A DNA stretch of 64,000 nucleotides from Streptomyces sp. NBC_01476 (GCF_036227265.1 NZ_CP109446.1:781501-845500); one strand, 5' to 3'; positions 8,701-16,289 are shown, counted from the stretch's first letter. Numbers and translations are program-made. The notes: generated by a model not told the origin, from the letters alone.

Positions 8701-9744
8701 CCCTGGGTGCCCGGCGAGCGGCGGTTCCCGCCGTCGCCGACGGTCACCACCCCGCGCAGCGGTGCCACGGTCAAGCTCGCCTCGGCCGTCTCCGGCACCA
8801 CGGTCCCCGACGGCACGGTGACCGTGCACGAGGGGACCGCGGTCCTGTGCGGGGCCGGCGCGGACGACACCGGCGCCTGGAGCTGCGCTCCGAGCGGGGG
8901 GCTGACGCCGGGGCGGCAGATCATCACCGTCACGGTGGCCGACCCGAGCGGCCTGGTCAGTGACGCCTCCGCCGGGCTCAGCTTCGACGCCTCCGACCTG
9001 CCGCCGGGCACGGCCGTGGTGGGCTCGGTCATCGGACCGGTCGACTTCGCTTACGGGATGAGCCAGGACGAGCGGCCCTCGGGCGGCTTCGACGGTCCGA
9101 CGACCGCCTCGGTGATCGACGGTCTGACCGCGCGCACCAGTACCCAGAGCAACATCTACTTCGACATCGACGACGCGGTGGCGCACGCCGGCTACTACAC
9201 GGCGCAGTTCACCGTCTCCTACTACGACCAGGGGTCCGGGTCCTTCGCCGTGCAGTACGACAACGGCAGCTCCGACCCGTACAAGTCGGCGGCCGGCATC
9301 CCGCTGACCGGCACCAACACCTGGAAGACCGCGACGGTGAGCGTCTCCGACGCCTTCTTCGGCGGTCAGCAGCACTCCGCGGCCGACTTCCGGCTGCGCA
9401 ACGGCGGCGGCCAGGTGACGGTGCACAGCGTCGCCGTGAAGATCAGCGGGGACGGGGTACCGGACGTCACGGACTTCGCGCCGCCGGTGACGATCACCTC
9501 GCCGGCGGCGGGAGCGACCGTCACCTCCGGCCCGGCGGTCTCCGGGACCAGTGAGCCGGACGCGGAGGTGACGGTGAAGGCCGAGGACAGCACGCTCTGC
9601 ACGGTCACCGCGGCCGACGACGGGACATGGACCTGCACCCCGTCCACCGCCCTGGCCGCCGGTCCGCACACCCTCACCGCCACGGCCGCGGACCCGACCT
9701 CGACACCCGCGAAGGAGGCCACCGTGGCAGTCACCGTGCGGTAG
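5758..9744 (+). CDS. Secreted GH95-like glycoside hydrolase with repeated C-terminal modules
   Basis: This 1328-residue exported protein starts at GTG 5758, behind CTGGAGGG, with an Arg-rich n-region and a hydrophobic signal ending near AGAATG. The N-terminal beta-domain carries MPLGNGSLGVAAW and QLNRSD, as in GH95 alpha-L-fucosidases and the related DUF5703 proteins. An (alpha/alpha)6-type middle follows, with ANAHETQWAVQDPTTDIAVD in the position of the GH95 catalytic loop and a C-cap containing IRFAPAWPADW. The last third contains two homologous modules of about 150 residues (near 8230-8700 and 9000-9460, each with YFD-D-A, SYFDSGTGS or SYYDQGSGS, and a HSA/HSV motif). Each is followed by an Ig-like bacterial repeat. 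The modules are probably carbohydrate-binding. Substrate specificity is not proven; a fucosyl or other deoxysugar glycan is likely. Confidence 0.72.
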   Translation: MQIIPLYRRARLRRALALWSAMLAALAGMVLAGSGPAGAATGATTAWRHGAFQLDPAGVVSRSDVVLGAPNLDPTASMPLGNGSLGVAAWAAGGFTAQLNRSDTMPDRKSPGQLNIPGLSVISHAADFSGRLDLTDGVLHESGGGMSMKAWVATGKDELIVEVAGADPHIPQTATINLWSGRKPAAAVSGKVGTLAETWVDGGPPIGSGQTFGSLAAITAGGRHVSATVAGPTQVKVSFTPHADGTFRVVVASPGWTGGNAARTAAKLIGDDATARASSLMSAQDRWWDRYWTHSGLIEMNSADGSAAYIENLRTLYLYEEAASMKKGIYPGSQAGEADMFAWNKDTQTWTPSAYWLWNLRTQISANMSSGNYDLNTPIFDMYANDTAAIEAWTKLAMGGRPGSCVPETMRFNGNGLDIPTGNCSEASSPNWNALDISSGPEVALYMWQQYQATGDRKTLKKYFPFMKSTAVFQLAYQSVGPDGLLHANANAHETQWAVQDPTTDIAVDRTLFPIIEQAAKELGTARTTDAALVKRVHQAQSEIPPYPRTDQATRTALLNPHYTQAETAAADATGTDMIAISYQPTAARQNGENIELEPLWPWNTVSDQDSNLFALEQRSYAHRPNKGGNDWSMDAIDAARLQNPAEVRSDLISLTEGHQVYPNGFADLGNSVGYQPYIEQESGVATAVAEALAQDYDGIIRFAPAWPADWDGSGSVYIQDNGKVDVQVRGGQLVTAAIEAGGNGTLRVKNPWAGQRVEVVDGRTGHVVVAPSTRDLLKVPVRAGRSYLVQRVSAPTGALPYAQVTGTAPTAARHLGGVQLGLDTTARSGTATVGTVLDTTNHAYGLTQVDDSGSAGATTTAGDVDGLTARTTSAPGRHGSSDMYFDVSDDVAATGVYDGTIALSYFDSGTGSIAVRYDAGPKDPDRLAGTIALTGSRTWKSAEVAVKGAYFGGLQSAGADFRLHAAGSITVHSAGLTVTGPWVPGERRFPPSPTVTTPRSGATVKLASAVSGTTVPDGTVTVHEGTAVLCGAGADDTGAWSCAPSGGLTPGRQIITVTVADPSGLVSDASAGLSFDASDLPPGTAVVGSVIGPVDFAYGMSQDERPSGGFDGPTTASVIDGLTARTSTQSNIYFDIDDAVAHAGYYTAQFTVSYYDQGSGSFAVQYDNGSSDPYKSAAGIPLTGTNTWKTATVSVSDAFFGGQQHSAADFRLRNGGGQVTVHSVAVKISGDGVPDVTDFAPPVTITSPAAGATVTSGPAVSGTSEPDAEVTVKAEDSTLCTVTAADDGTWTCTPSTALAAGPHTLTATAADPTSTPAKEATVAVTVR

Positions 9745-9761
9745 CGCTCACCTGCCGGTGC

Positions 9762-9803
9762 CGGTCCGGCCTGGGTCCTCCGCGAGGGGCCCCGGCCGGA
9801 CCG
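9762..9803 (+). terminator. Putative terminator after the GH95-like gene
   Basis: A 10-bp stem pairs 9762-9771 (CGGTCCGGCC) with 9794-9803, enclosing a G/C-rich loop and followed by CTTCTTCC. It begins 17 bp after the stop codon. Confidence 0.5.
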
Positions 9804-9847
9804 CTTCTTCCGGGAAGGTTTCCCCGGAGACCGAAGTTGCACCAGAC

Positions 9848-10972
9848 ATGGACGACTCGGGTGGCGTGCGGAACGTCGAGGTGGCGGTGGTCGGTGCCGG
9901 GCAGGCCGGGCTGTCGGCGGCGTACTTCCTGCGCCGGACGGGTTACGAGCCCGGCACCGGCTTCGTCGTGCTGGACCACGCTCCCGGCGCGGGCGGCGCC
10001 TGGCAGTACCGCTGGCCGTCGCTGACCTTCGCCAAGGCGCACGGCGTCCACGAGCTGCCCGGCATGCCGCTCGGCGACGCGGACCCCGACCGGCCGTCGG
10101 CCGAGGTGGTCGGCGCGTACTTCGCCCGGTACGAGGCCGCCTTCGATCTGCGGGTGCGCAGGCCGGTGGACGTGCTCGCGGTACGGGACGATGTCGGTGG
10201 CCGGCTCCGGGTGGAGACCGACGCGGGCGTCTGGTCGGCGCGGGCGCTGATCAACGCCACCGGCACCTGGGACCGGCCGTTCCTGCCGTACTACCCGGGT
10301 CAGGAGACCTTCGAAGGGCGGCAGCTGCACACCGCGGGCTACCGGGGAGCGGCCGAGTTCGCCGGCAGGCATGTGGTGGTGGTCGGCGGCGGCACCTCCG
10401 CCGTGCAGCTGCTCATCGAGCTGGCCGAGGTCGCCAGGACCACATGGGTGACCCGCAGGCCGCCGGTCTTCCAGGACATGCCGTTCGACGAGGACTGGGG
10501 CCGGGCGGTGATCGCCCGGGTCGAGGAGCGGGTCCGGCGGGGCCTGCCGCCGCAGAGCGTGGTCTCCGCCACCGGGCTCGCGGCGACCGAAGCGATACGG
10601 AAGGCGCAGGCCCGCGGCATCCTGCACCGGGAGCCGATGTTCGCACGGATCACACCGCACGGTGTGACCTGCGCGAACGGCCGCACCCTGGACGCGGACG
10701 TGATCTTGTGGGCGACCGGCTTCCGGGCCGCGCTCGACCATCTGGCGCCGCTGCGGCTGCGCGAGCCGGGCGGCGGCGTGCGGATGGAGGGCACCCGGGT
10801 GGTGAAGGACCCGCGGATCCACCTGGTCGGCTACGGCCCCTCGGCGAGCACCATCGGCGCCAACCGGGCCGGCCGCACCGCCGTCCGTGAGATCCGCGAT
10901 CTGCTGGCGGCCCGGAAGGCCGGCGGAGATCGTCCCCGTATTGCCCCGGCGCGGGAGGGCGCCAGCCTCTAG
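9848..10972 (+). CDS. FAD/NAD(P)-binding flavoprotein monooxygenase-like
   Basis: This 374-residue protein has two Rossmann dinucleotide-binding motifs: GAGQAGLSAAYFL near the N-terminus for FAD, and VVGGGTSAVQLL in the middle for NAD(P)H. Between them lie the GGAWQYRWPSL region and INATGTWDRPF, which are typical of flavin-containing and Baeyer-Villiger-like monooxygenases in actinomycetes. The late ILWATGFRAALDHL motif also fits this group. ATG 9848 has only a weak ribosome-binding site (GGAG at 9827), but homology starts within ten residues. It stands between the GH95-like gene and a small membrane protein gene, and its substrate is not evident. Confidence 0.8.
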   Translation: MDDSGGVRNVEVAVVGAGQAGLSAAYFLRRTGYEPGTGFVVLDHAPGAGGAWQYRWPSLTFAKAHGVHELPGMPLGDADPDRPSAEVVGAYFARYEAAFDLRVRRPVDVLAVRDDVGGRLRVETDAGVWSARALINATGTWDRPFLPYYPGQETFEGRQLHTAGYRGAAEFAGRHVVVVGGGTSAVQLLIELAEVARTTWVTRRPPVFQDMPFDEDWGRAVIARVEERVRRGLPPQSVVSATGLAATEAIRKAQARGILHREPMFARITPHGVTCANGRTLDADVILWATGFRAALDHLAPLRLREPGGGVRMEGTRVVKDPRIHLVGYGPSASTIGANRAGRTAVREIRDLLAARKAGGDRPRIAPAREGASL

Positions 10973-10981
10973 GTTGTGGGG

Positions 10982-11209
10982 ATGGGGACACACAGCTGGA
11001 AGACGGTGCTGTCGGTGCTGTCGGGGGTGTCCGCGGTCGCCGCACTGGCCGCGGTGGCGCTGGTCGTGGCGGCCCTGCTGGGTGCGGTGGGGTGGCCCGC
11101 CGTGGTCGTACCGGCGGCGGTCGCCGTACTGAGCGCGGCACTGTCGCTGCTGGCGGAGTCCGGTCCTGGCGGGAGCGGCGGCGGCCGTCCCGAGGGCCGG
11201 CATCAGTAG
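10982..11209 (+). CDS. Small two-helix membrane protein, unknown function
   Basis: This 75-residue protein has two hydrophobic segments (about residues 12-32 and 36-54), and a hydrophilic Gly-rich tail. I do not recognise the family. ATG 10982 lies six bases after TAGGTT (10970-10975), the spacing expected for a leaderless transcript, and no other ribosome-binding site is seen. It follows the flavoprotein stop codon by only nine bases. Confidence 0.5.
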   Translation: MGTHSWKTVLSVLSGVSAVAALAAVALVVAALLGAVGWPAVVVPAAVAVLSAALSLLAESGPGGSGGGRPEGRHQ

Positions 11210-11228
11210 GCCACCGAATACCCCGAAG

Positions 11229-11243
11229 AGACATCGGATGTCT
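11229..11243. promoter_or_regulatory. 15-bp perfect palindrome upstream of lutA (GntR-type operator candidate)
   Basis: AGACATC-G-GATGTCT is a perfect inverted repeat with a one-base centre, lying 87 bp before the lutA start. FadR-subfamily GntR regulators such as LutR and LldR bind short palindromes of this kind in front of lactate-utilisation operons. No regulator gene is adjacent, so the identity of the binder is inferred. Confidence 0.55.
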
Positions 11244-11330
11244 GCTTCCCAGCAGCCAACCGTTGCGGCAGTATGGGCGCATGTGTGATCGTCATCTGCC
11301 CGGCCCGCCCCTGAGCGCCGGGGAGTGCCC

Positions 11331-12146
11331 GTGCGCGTAGCCCTCTTCGTGACCTGTGTGAACGACCTGCTCTACCCGGACACCGGGCGGGCGGTCGTCA
11401 CCCTGCTGGAACGGCTCGGCGTCGAGGTCGGCTTCCCGCCGGCCCAGTCGTGCTGCGGACAGCCCCAGTTCAACACCGGCTACCGGTGGGAGACCGAGCC
11501 ACTGGTCCGCCGGTACGCCGCCGCCTTCGCGGATTACGACTACGTGGTGACGCCGTCGGGTTCGTGCACCGCGATGGTCCGCGACAACTACCCGCTGATC
11601 GGTGCGAAGGCCGCGGCGGAAGGACGTGGCACCGAACTCGCCGAAGCCGCCGCGCTGTCGGTGCCGAAGACCTACGAACTGACCGAGTTCCTGGTGGATG
11701 TGCTCAAGGTGACCGATGTGGGGGCCTATTTCCCGCACACGGTCACCTACCACCCCTCCTGCCACGGGCTGCGGATGCTGCGTCTGGGCGACCGGCCCCG
11801 GCGGCTGCTGGAAGCGGTCAAGGGCATCGAACTGCGTGAACTGGAGGGCGCGGAGGAGTGCTGCGGCTTCGGCGGCACGTTCTCGGTGAAGAATCCCGAT
11901 GTGTCGGCGGCGATGGGTGACGACAAGGTCCGCAATGCCGAGTCCACCGGCGCCGAGGTGCTGTGCGCCGCCGACAACTCCTGCCTGATGCACCTCGGCG
12001 GCATGATGTCCCGGCAGAAGAGCCGCGTCCGCCCGGTGCACCTGGCGGAGATCCTGGCCAGTACGGAGCAGCGTCCGCTGGAACTGCCCGATCAGGCCGG
12101 GCCCGTCCATGTGACCACCGGAAGCACCGTAGGAGAACAGCGATGA
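11331..12146 (+). CDS. lutA: L-lactate utilisation protein LutA, (Fe-S)-binding
   Basis: This 271-residue protein is LutA, one of three subunits of the LutABC complex that oxidises L-lactate to pyruvate in the cytoplasm. It contains the two cysteine-rich CCG domains of the family: SCCGQPQFNTGY near the N-terminus, and HPSCHGLR followed by ECCGFGGTFSVK in the second half. The GTG at 11331 lies five bases after GGGGAG; a GTG two codons earlier overlaps that site. Its stop codon overlaps the lutB start (ATGA), indicating translational coupling. Base composition and codon use (CTG, GTG, GAG, AAG) are normal for the window, in contrast to lutB and lutC. Confidence 0.93.
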   Translation: MRVALFVTCVNDLLYPDTGRAVVTLLERLGVEVGFPPAQSCCGQPQFNTGYRWETEPLVRRYAAAFADYDYVVTPSGSCTAMVRDNYPLIGAKAAAEGRGTELAEAAALSVPKTYELTEFLVDVLKVTDVGAYFPHTVTYHPSCHGLRMLRLGDRPRRLLEAVKGIELRELEGAEECCGFGGTFSVKNPDVSAAMGDDKVRNAESTGAEVLCAADNSCLMHLGGMMSRQKSRVRPVHLAEILASTEQRPLELPDQAGPVHVTTGSTVGEQR

Positions 12147-13789
12147 GCGGTACGTATCTGGGGTTGCCGTCGTTCCCGAAAGCCGCTCACGACTCCACCC
12201 GCGACACCCAACTCCGCGCGAACCTCACCCACGCCACCCACACCATCCGCACCAAACGCGCCACCGCCATCAACGAACTCACCGACTGGCCCCAACTCCG
12301 CGCCGCCGGCGCCGCCATCAAAGACCACACCCTCCACCACCTCGACCACTACCTCCTCCAACTCGAAGCAGCCGTCACCGCAGCCGGCGGCACCGTCCAC
12401 TGGGCCCTCGACGCCAACGAAGCCAACACCATCGCCACCCAGATCATCAAAAACACCGGCGAAACCGAAGTCGTCAAAATCAAATCCATGACCACCCAGG
12501 AAACCGGCCTCAACCACGCCCTCGAAACCGCCGGCATCCACGCCTACGAAACCGACCTCGCCGAACTCATCGTCCAACTCGCCAACGACAAACCCTCACA
12601 CATCCTCGTCCCCGCCATCCACAAAAACCGCACCGAAATCCGCGACATCTTCACCACCCACATGACCCACTGGGGACGCCCCGCACCCGACAACCTCACC
12701 GACAACCCCACCGACCTCGCCGAAGCCGCCCGCCTCCACCTCCGCGAAAAATTCCTCAACACAAAAATCGGCATCTCCGGCGCCAACTTCATGATCGCCG
12801 AAACCGGCACCATGGTCATCCTCGAATCCGAAGGCAACGGCCGCATGTGCCTCACCCTCCCCGACACCCTCATCACCATCGCCGGCATCGAAAAAATCAT
12901 CCCCACCTACCAAGACCTCGAAGTCTTCCTCCAAACCCTCCCCCGCTCCTCCACCGCCGAACGCATGAACCCCTACACCTCCCTGTGGACCGGCACCACC
13001 CCCCACGACGGCCCCCACACCTTCCACCTCATCCTCCTCGACAACGGCCGCACCGACACCCTCGCCGACACCACCGGCCAACAAGCCCTCCGCTGCATCC
13101 GCTGCTCCGCCTGCCTCAACGTCTGCCCCGTCTACGAACGCGCCGGCGGCCACGCCTACGGCTCCCCCTACCCCGGCCCCATCGGCGCCATCCTCACCCC
13201 CCAACTCCGCGGCACCACCACCCCCCTCGACACCTCACTCCCCTACGCCTCCACCCTCTGCGGCGCCTGCTACGACGTCTGCCCCGTCGCCATCAACATC
13301 CCCCAAGTCCTCGTCCACCTCCGCGAACGCATCACCCAAGGCGGACCCACCACCACCCACGGCACCCGCACCACCATCCAACCCGCCAAAGGCCACCGCC
13401 TCGAACGCACCACCATGCGCGCCACCCGCTGGACCCTCAACCACCCCACCGCACTCCAACACGCCCACAACCTCGCCACCCACACCCGCCACCTCCACCC
13501 CCAACACCTCCCCGGCCCCGCCCACCACTGGACCGACACCCGCAACCTCCCCCCACTCCCCCCACACACCTTCCGCCACTGGTGGCAACACCACCACCAA
13601 ACACCCCCCACCACCAACACCGGAAAAGGAACAGACACCAGATCAGAAACAGCAACAGGCCCCGGCACAGACACCGGCACAGCAGGCACCGGCACCGGCA
13701 CCGGCACCGGCACCGGCACCGGCACCGGCACCGGCACCGGCACCGGCACCGGCACCAACACGCAAACCGACGGGGGACCTCAGCAATGA
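12143..13789 (+). CDS. lutB: L-lactate utilisation iron-sulfur protein LutB
   Basis: This 548-residue protein is LutB, the ferredoxin-like subunit of LutABC. It carries the LUD domain (KIGISGANFMIAETGT) and two 4Fe-4S motifs, CIRCSACLNVCPVYE and CGACYDVCPVAI. ATG 12143 overlaps the lutA stop and follows AGGAGAACAG. About the first 12 codons look like the neighbours (CTG, GGG, TTG, CCG, TCG). From about 12178 onward Lys is AAA, Glu is GAA, Gln is CAA, Leu is CTC and Val is GTC almost without exception. The C-terminus is longer than usual, and ends in a Thr-Gly repeat tail encoded by a GGCACC array. The core motifs are intact, so the protein is probably functional, but the coding DNA looks foreign or recoded. 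Confidence 0.9.
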   Translation: MSGTYLGLPSFPKAAHDSTRDTQLRANLTHATHTIRTKRATAINELTDWPQLRAAGAAIKDHTLHHLDHYLLQLEAAVTAAGGTVHWALDANEANTIATQIIKNTGETEVVKIKSMTTQETGLNHALETAGIHAYETDLAELIVQLANDKPSHILVPAIHKNRTEIRDIFTTHMTHWGRPAPDNLTDNPTDLAEAARLHLREKFLNTKIGISGANFMIAETGTMVILESEGNGRMCLTLPDTLITIAGIEKIIPTYQDLEVFLQTLPRSSTAERMNPYTSLWTGTTPHDGPHTFHLILLDNGRTDTLADTTGQQALRCIRCSACLNVCPVYERAGGHAYGSPYPGPIGAILTPQLRGTTTPLDTSLPYASTLCGACYDVCPVAINIPQVLVHLRERITQGGPTTTHGTRTTIQPAKGHRLERTTMRATRWTLNHPTALQHAHNLATHTRHLHPQHLPGPAHHWTDTRNLPPLPPHTFRHWWQHHHQTPPTTNTGKGTDTRSETATGPGTDTGTAGTGTGTGTGTGTGTGTGTGTGTGTNTQTDGGPQQ

Positions 13790-14430
13790 CCACCAACACC
13801 AGCCGCGACGAAATCCTCCGCCGCATCCGCCAAGCCCTCGGCACCCCCACCCCCACCACCCCACCCGACCCCACCACCATCCCCCGCAACTACCTCACCA
13901 CCCACGCCCACCGCACCCCCCAACAAACCACCGACCTCCTCGCCGACAACCTCACCGACTACCGCGCCACCGTCCACCGCACCACCGAAACCCACCTCCC
14001 CCACACCATCGCCAACCTCCTCACCCACCACGGCACCCAACGAGCCATCACACCCCCCGGCCTCCCCCCACACTGGCTCACCCACACCACCACCCCCTCA
14101 CCACAACCACCACCGACACCCACCCCGACCCCCACACCCTCGACACCATCGACACCGTCATCACCCACAGCGCCCTCGCCATCGCCGAAACCGGCACCAT
14201 CATCCTCGACGCCTCACCCGACCAAGGCCACCGCGCCATCACCCTCATCCCCGACCACCACATCTGCATCATCACCCCCGACCACATCGTCGAATCCCTC
14301 CCCCAAGCCCTCCCCCGCCTCAACCCCACCCGCCCCCAAACCTGGATCTCCGGCCCCTCCGCCACCAGCGACATCGAACTCACCCGCATCGAAGGCGTCC
14401 ACGGCCCCCGCGCCCTCGACGTCATCATCG
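12178..14430 (+). other. Composition island: strongly C-over-G biased coding strand
   Basis: Within this segment the coding strand is extremely rich in C and poor in G. For example, I count 32 C and 10 G in 12961-13020. Third codon positions are almost only C or A. The change is abrupt at both ends: a dozen codons into lutB, and at the last codons of lutC (GTG AGT CGC). The proteins encoded are still normal LutB and LutC, so the bias is at the DNA level. Replacement by a homologous segment from a donor with different codon use is one explanation. Confidence 0.75.
13685..13756 (+). repeat. Hexanucleotide microsatellite (GGCACC) x 12
   Basis: Twelve perfect copies of GGCACC encode alternating Gly and Thr at the LutB C-terminus. 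Copy-number change would add or remove two residues without shifting the frame. The array lies 30 bp before the lutC start. Confidence 0.92.
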
Positions 14431-14441
14431 TGAGTCGCTGA
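13786..14441 (+). pseudogene. lutC: Frameshifted LutC, L-lactate utilisation protein
   Basis: ATG 13786 overlaps the lutB stop. The first part is clearly LutC (SRDEILRRIRQAL, DNLTDYRATVHR, ITPPGLPPHWL). Around 14093-14097 the match leaves this frame and continues in another one, which reads VITHSALAIAETGTIILDA, then QTWISGPSATSDIELTRIEG and VHGPRALDVIIV, ending at TGA 14439-14441. One missing C in the run CCCCC at 14093-14097 would explain the shift exactly. Unrepaired, the first frame runs into Pro/Ser/Thr-rich sequence and stops at 14433. The run lies in very C-rich DNA, so a sequencing or assembly error is as likely as a real mutation. If it is real, the LutABC complex would lack a working LutC. 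Confidence 0.82.
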
Positions 14442-15087
14442 ACCGCTCCGCCGCAGGACGGGCGAGGTGCAGCCGGCCCGCGGTGAACCGGGCCTGCCGC
14501 AGGTCGTCGATGGTCAGGTCGACCTCCGCCTCGCGGCTGCGCGGCCCGATGCCGATGACACTGCCGACGGCGGCTGCCCGGGCCGCCCGGATGCCGCTGG
14601 GCGCGTCCTCGAAGACGACGCAGTCGGCGGGCAGGAGACCGAGCCGGCCGGCCGCGGCGAGATATCCCTCAGGGTCCGGTTTGCCGTGGCGGACATCGTC
14701 GGCAGTGATCAGGACGGCGGGTTCCGGGATCCCCGCGGCGGCCAGGCGGGCCTTGGCCAGCGCCCGTACCCCTGAGGTGACGACCGCCCAGGTGCCGGCG
14801 GGCAGCGAGGACAGCAGGTCGGCGGCGCCGGGCAGCGCGGTGACCTGTGCCGCGTCCTCGACTTCGTACCGGTCGATGGCCGCCAGCGCGTCCGGCACCC
14901 GGTCGGCCGGGAGGAGCGCCGCGACGGTGTCGGCGGAACGGCGGCCGTGTACCAGGGCGTTGACCACCTCCGGGTCGAAGCCGTACTGCTCGGCCCACCG
15001 GGTCCACGCGGACTGGACACTGGCATCGGAGTCCACCAGTACGCCGTCGCAGTCGAAGAGCAGGCCGCGGGGGGTGAGCACGGTCAT
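14425..15087 (-). CDS. HAD-family sugar-phosphatase-like hydrolase
   Basis: This 220-residue HAD hydrolase resembles phosphoglycolate phosphatase, beta-phosphoglucomutase and 2-deoxy-sugar-phosphatase members. Motif I is LLFDCDGVLVDSD, with the nucleophilic Asp; motif II is VVTSG; motif III is the Lys of HGKPDPEGY; and motif IV is VVFEDAPSGI. The cap domain is inserted after motif I. The ATG at 15087 overlaps the stop of the upstream dehydrogenase gene (ATGA), so the two are translationally coupled. Its 3' end overlaps the end of lutC by 17 bp on the opposite strand. A role on a sugar phosphate from the surrounding carbohydrate genes is plausible but not shown. Confidence 0.85.
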   Translation of the reverse strand: MTVLTPRGLLFDCDGVLVDSDASVQSAWTRWAEQYGFDPEVVNALVHGRRSADTVAALLPADRVPDALAAIDRYEVEDAAQVTALPGAADLLSSLPAGTWAVVTSGVRALAKARLAAAGIPEPAVLITADDVRHGKPDPEGYLAAAGRLGLLPADCVVFEDAPSGIRAARAAAVGSVIGIGPRSREAEVDLTIDDLRQARFTAGRLHLARPAAERFSDSR

Positions 15088-16145
15088 GAGACGGGCCGAT
15101 TGCGGTAGCGGCCGACGAGTTCCGGGGCGGCGACCTGCATCCGGGCCGGCGGCATCCCCCGCTGGACGAGGCGGAGGTCGTCCAGGACCATCCGGCCGAT
15201 CTCGGTGAACGCCTGCGGGATGCCGCCGGCCCGGTGCGGGGAGAGCACCAGGCCCTCCATGCCGCGGGCCCGGTGCCCGGCGGCCAGGGGTTCCTCGGGC
15301 CAGACGTCGACGCCGGCCAGGAACCGGCCGTCGGCGACCCGGTCGAGCAGGGCGTCGTAGTCGACGACGGCGGCCCGGCTGACCAGGACAACCCGGGCGC
15401 CGGAGGGGATCCGGTCGAGTTCGGCGGGCCCCAGGAGGTGTTCGCTCTCGCTGGTGACGGTGGCGAGCACGAAGAGGAACCGGCTGGCCTCCAGGGTCTC
15501 GGCCAGCGTGGCCGGCAGGACGTCGTGGCCGCGGAGCACGGCGTCGGGCAGCCACGGGTCGTACACCCTGATGGTGGGTGCGAAGGGAGCCAGCAGCGGG
15601 CGCAGCGCCCGGCCCAGGTTGCCGAAGCCGATCAGGCCGACGTCGGCGTGCCGGAGCAGGATCGAGTCCTGGGTGCCGGCGAAGACGTAGGACTCGCGGC
15701 CGGCCCGGAAGGCGCGGTCCTCGCGGCTGATGCCGCGGGCGAGGTCGAGGGCGAGACCGAGGGCGTGTTCGGCGACCGCCTGGGCGTAGGCCGGGCCGCA
15801 GCCCAGGACGTGCACGCCCCGTTCGTGGCAGGTCGCGTAGTCGACGTTCGGGAAGAAGTTGCCCTCGACGTTGAGCAGCGCCCTGAGTTTCCCGGCTCGC
15901 AGCAGCCGTTCGCGGGGGAGGTCGGGCTGCCCCACGATGGCGAAGGCGTCGGGGAGGTGGGCGTCGAGTTCCGCCTCCGGCCGTCCTGAGAGGTCGACGA
16001 CGTCGAATGCCTCGTTGAGCAGGTTCAGCGTGTCGGGTGTGAAGATGCGGTCGGTCTTCTGCGGGGCGGGCCGCAGCACCACCAAGGGCTTGGGCGGTGT
16101 GCCGGGCGCCGTGGCGGCGCTTTCCTGGCGGTCTGTGGCAGGCAA
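15084..16145 (-). CDS. D-isomer-specific 2-hydroxyacid dehydrogenase family protein
   Basis: This roughly 353-residue NAD-dependent dehydrogenase has the Rossmann motif VGLIGFGNLGRALRPLL and the three catalytic positions of the family: Arg in VLVSRAAVVD, Glu in VDVWPEEPL and His in LSPHRAGGIP. It would interconvert a 2-hydroxyacid and a 2-ketoacid; members near sugar genes often act on hydroxypyruvate or glyoxylate-type compounds. The start is uncertain. The longest frame begins with TTG at 16145, while an internal GTG at the VVLRPAPQK segment is also possible. The gene forms a two-gene operon with the HAD hydrolase and lies convergent to lutABC. Confidence 0.82.
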   Translation of the reverse strand: MPATDRQESAATAPGTPPKPLVVLRPAPQKTDRIFTPDTLNLLNEAFDVVDLSGRPEAELDAHLPDAFAIVGQPDLPRERLLRAGKLRALLNVEGNFFPNVDYATCHERGVHVLGCGPAYAQAVAEHALGLALDLARGISREDRAFRAGRESYVFAGTQDSILLRHADVGLIGFGNLGRALRPLLAPFAPTIRVYDPWLPDAVLRGHDVLPATLAETLEASRFLFVLATVTSESEHLLGPAELDRIPSGARVVLVSRAAVVDYDALLDRVADGRFLAGVDVWPEEPLAAGHRARGMEGLVLSPHRAGGIPQAFTEIGRMVLDDLRLVQRGMPPARMQVAAPELVGRYRNRPVS

Positions 16146-16251
16146 GTCGGTCCCATTTCGTCCTGGCGGGTGCGTACCGGGCCGGCGTCGCAGCCGCCGG
16201 CCGGCTGTGACCAGCGTACGAGCCGCCGGCGCGGCCGGGGGCGCACAGGGG

Positions 16252-16289
16252 AACGGGAGCGGCCCCGTGTGGCGGGGGCCGCTCCCGTT
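16252..16289 (-). terminator. Strong hairpin terminator of the GH78 gene
   Basis: A perfect 15-bp stem pairs 16252-16266 (AACGGGAGCGGCCCC) with 16275-16289, with an 8-nt loop. It lies 33 bp beyond the stop codon of the minus-strand rhamnosidase gene, and also separates it from the dehydrogenase operon. Confidence 0.8.

Noticed and set aside
6295-9669. Very long minus-strand open frame antisense to the GH95-like gene
   Set aside because: Its translation is Gly/Arg/Val-rich without domains, while the plus-strand frame has a signal peptide, conserved motifs and repeat modules. Long antisense frames are expected at this GC content.
12596-13204. Gly/Val-rich minus-strand frame within lutB that looks like a PE_PGRS protein
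   Set aside because: It is the reverse complement of C-rich lutB codons, so the Gly/Val content is a composition artefact.
13685-13756. Repeat array considered as CRISPR or structural DNA repeat
   Set aside because: Perfect 6-bp units without spacers, inside the lutB frame; a simple microsatellite.
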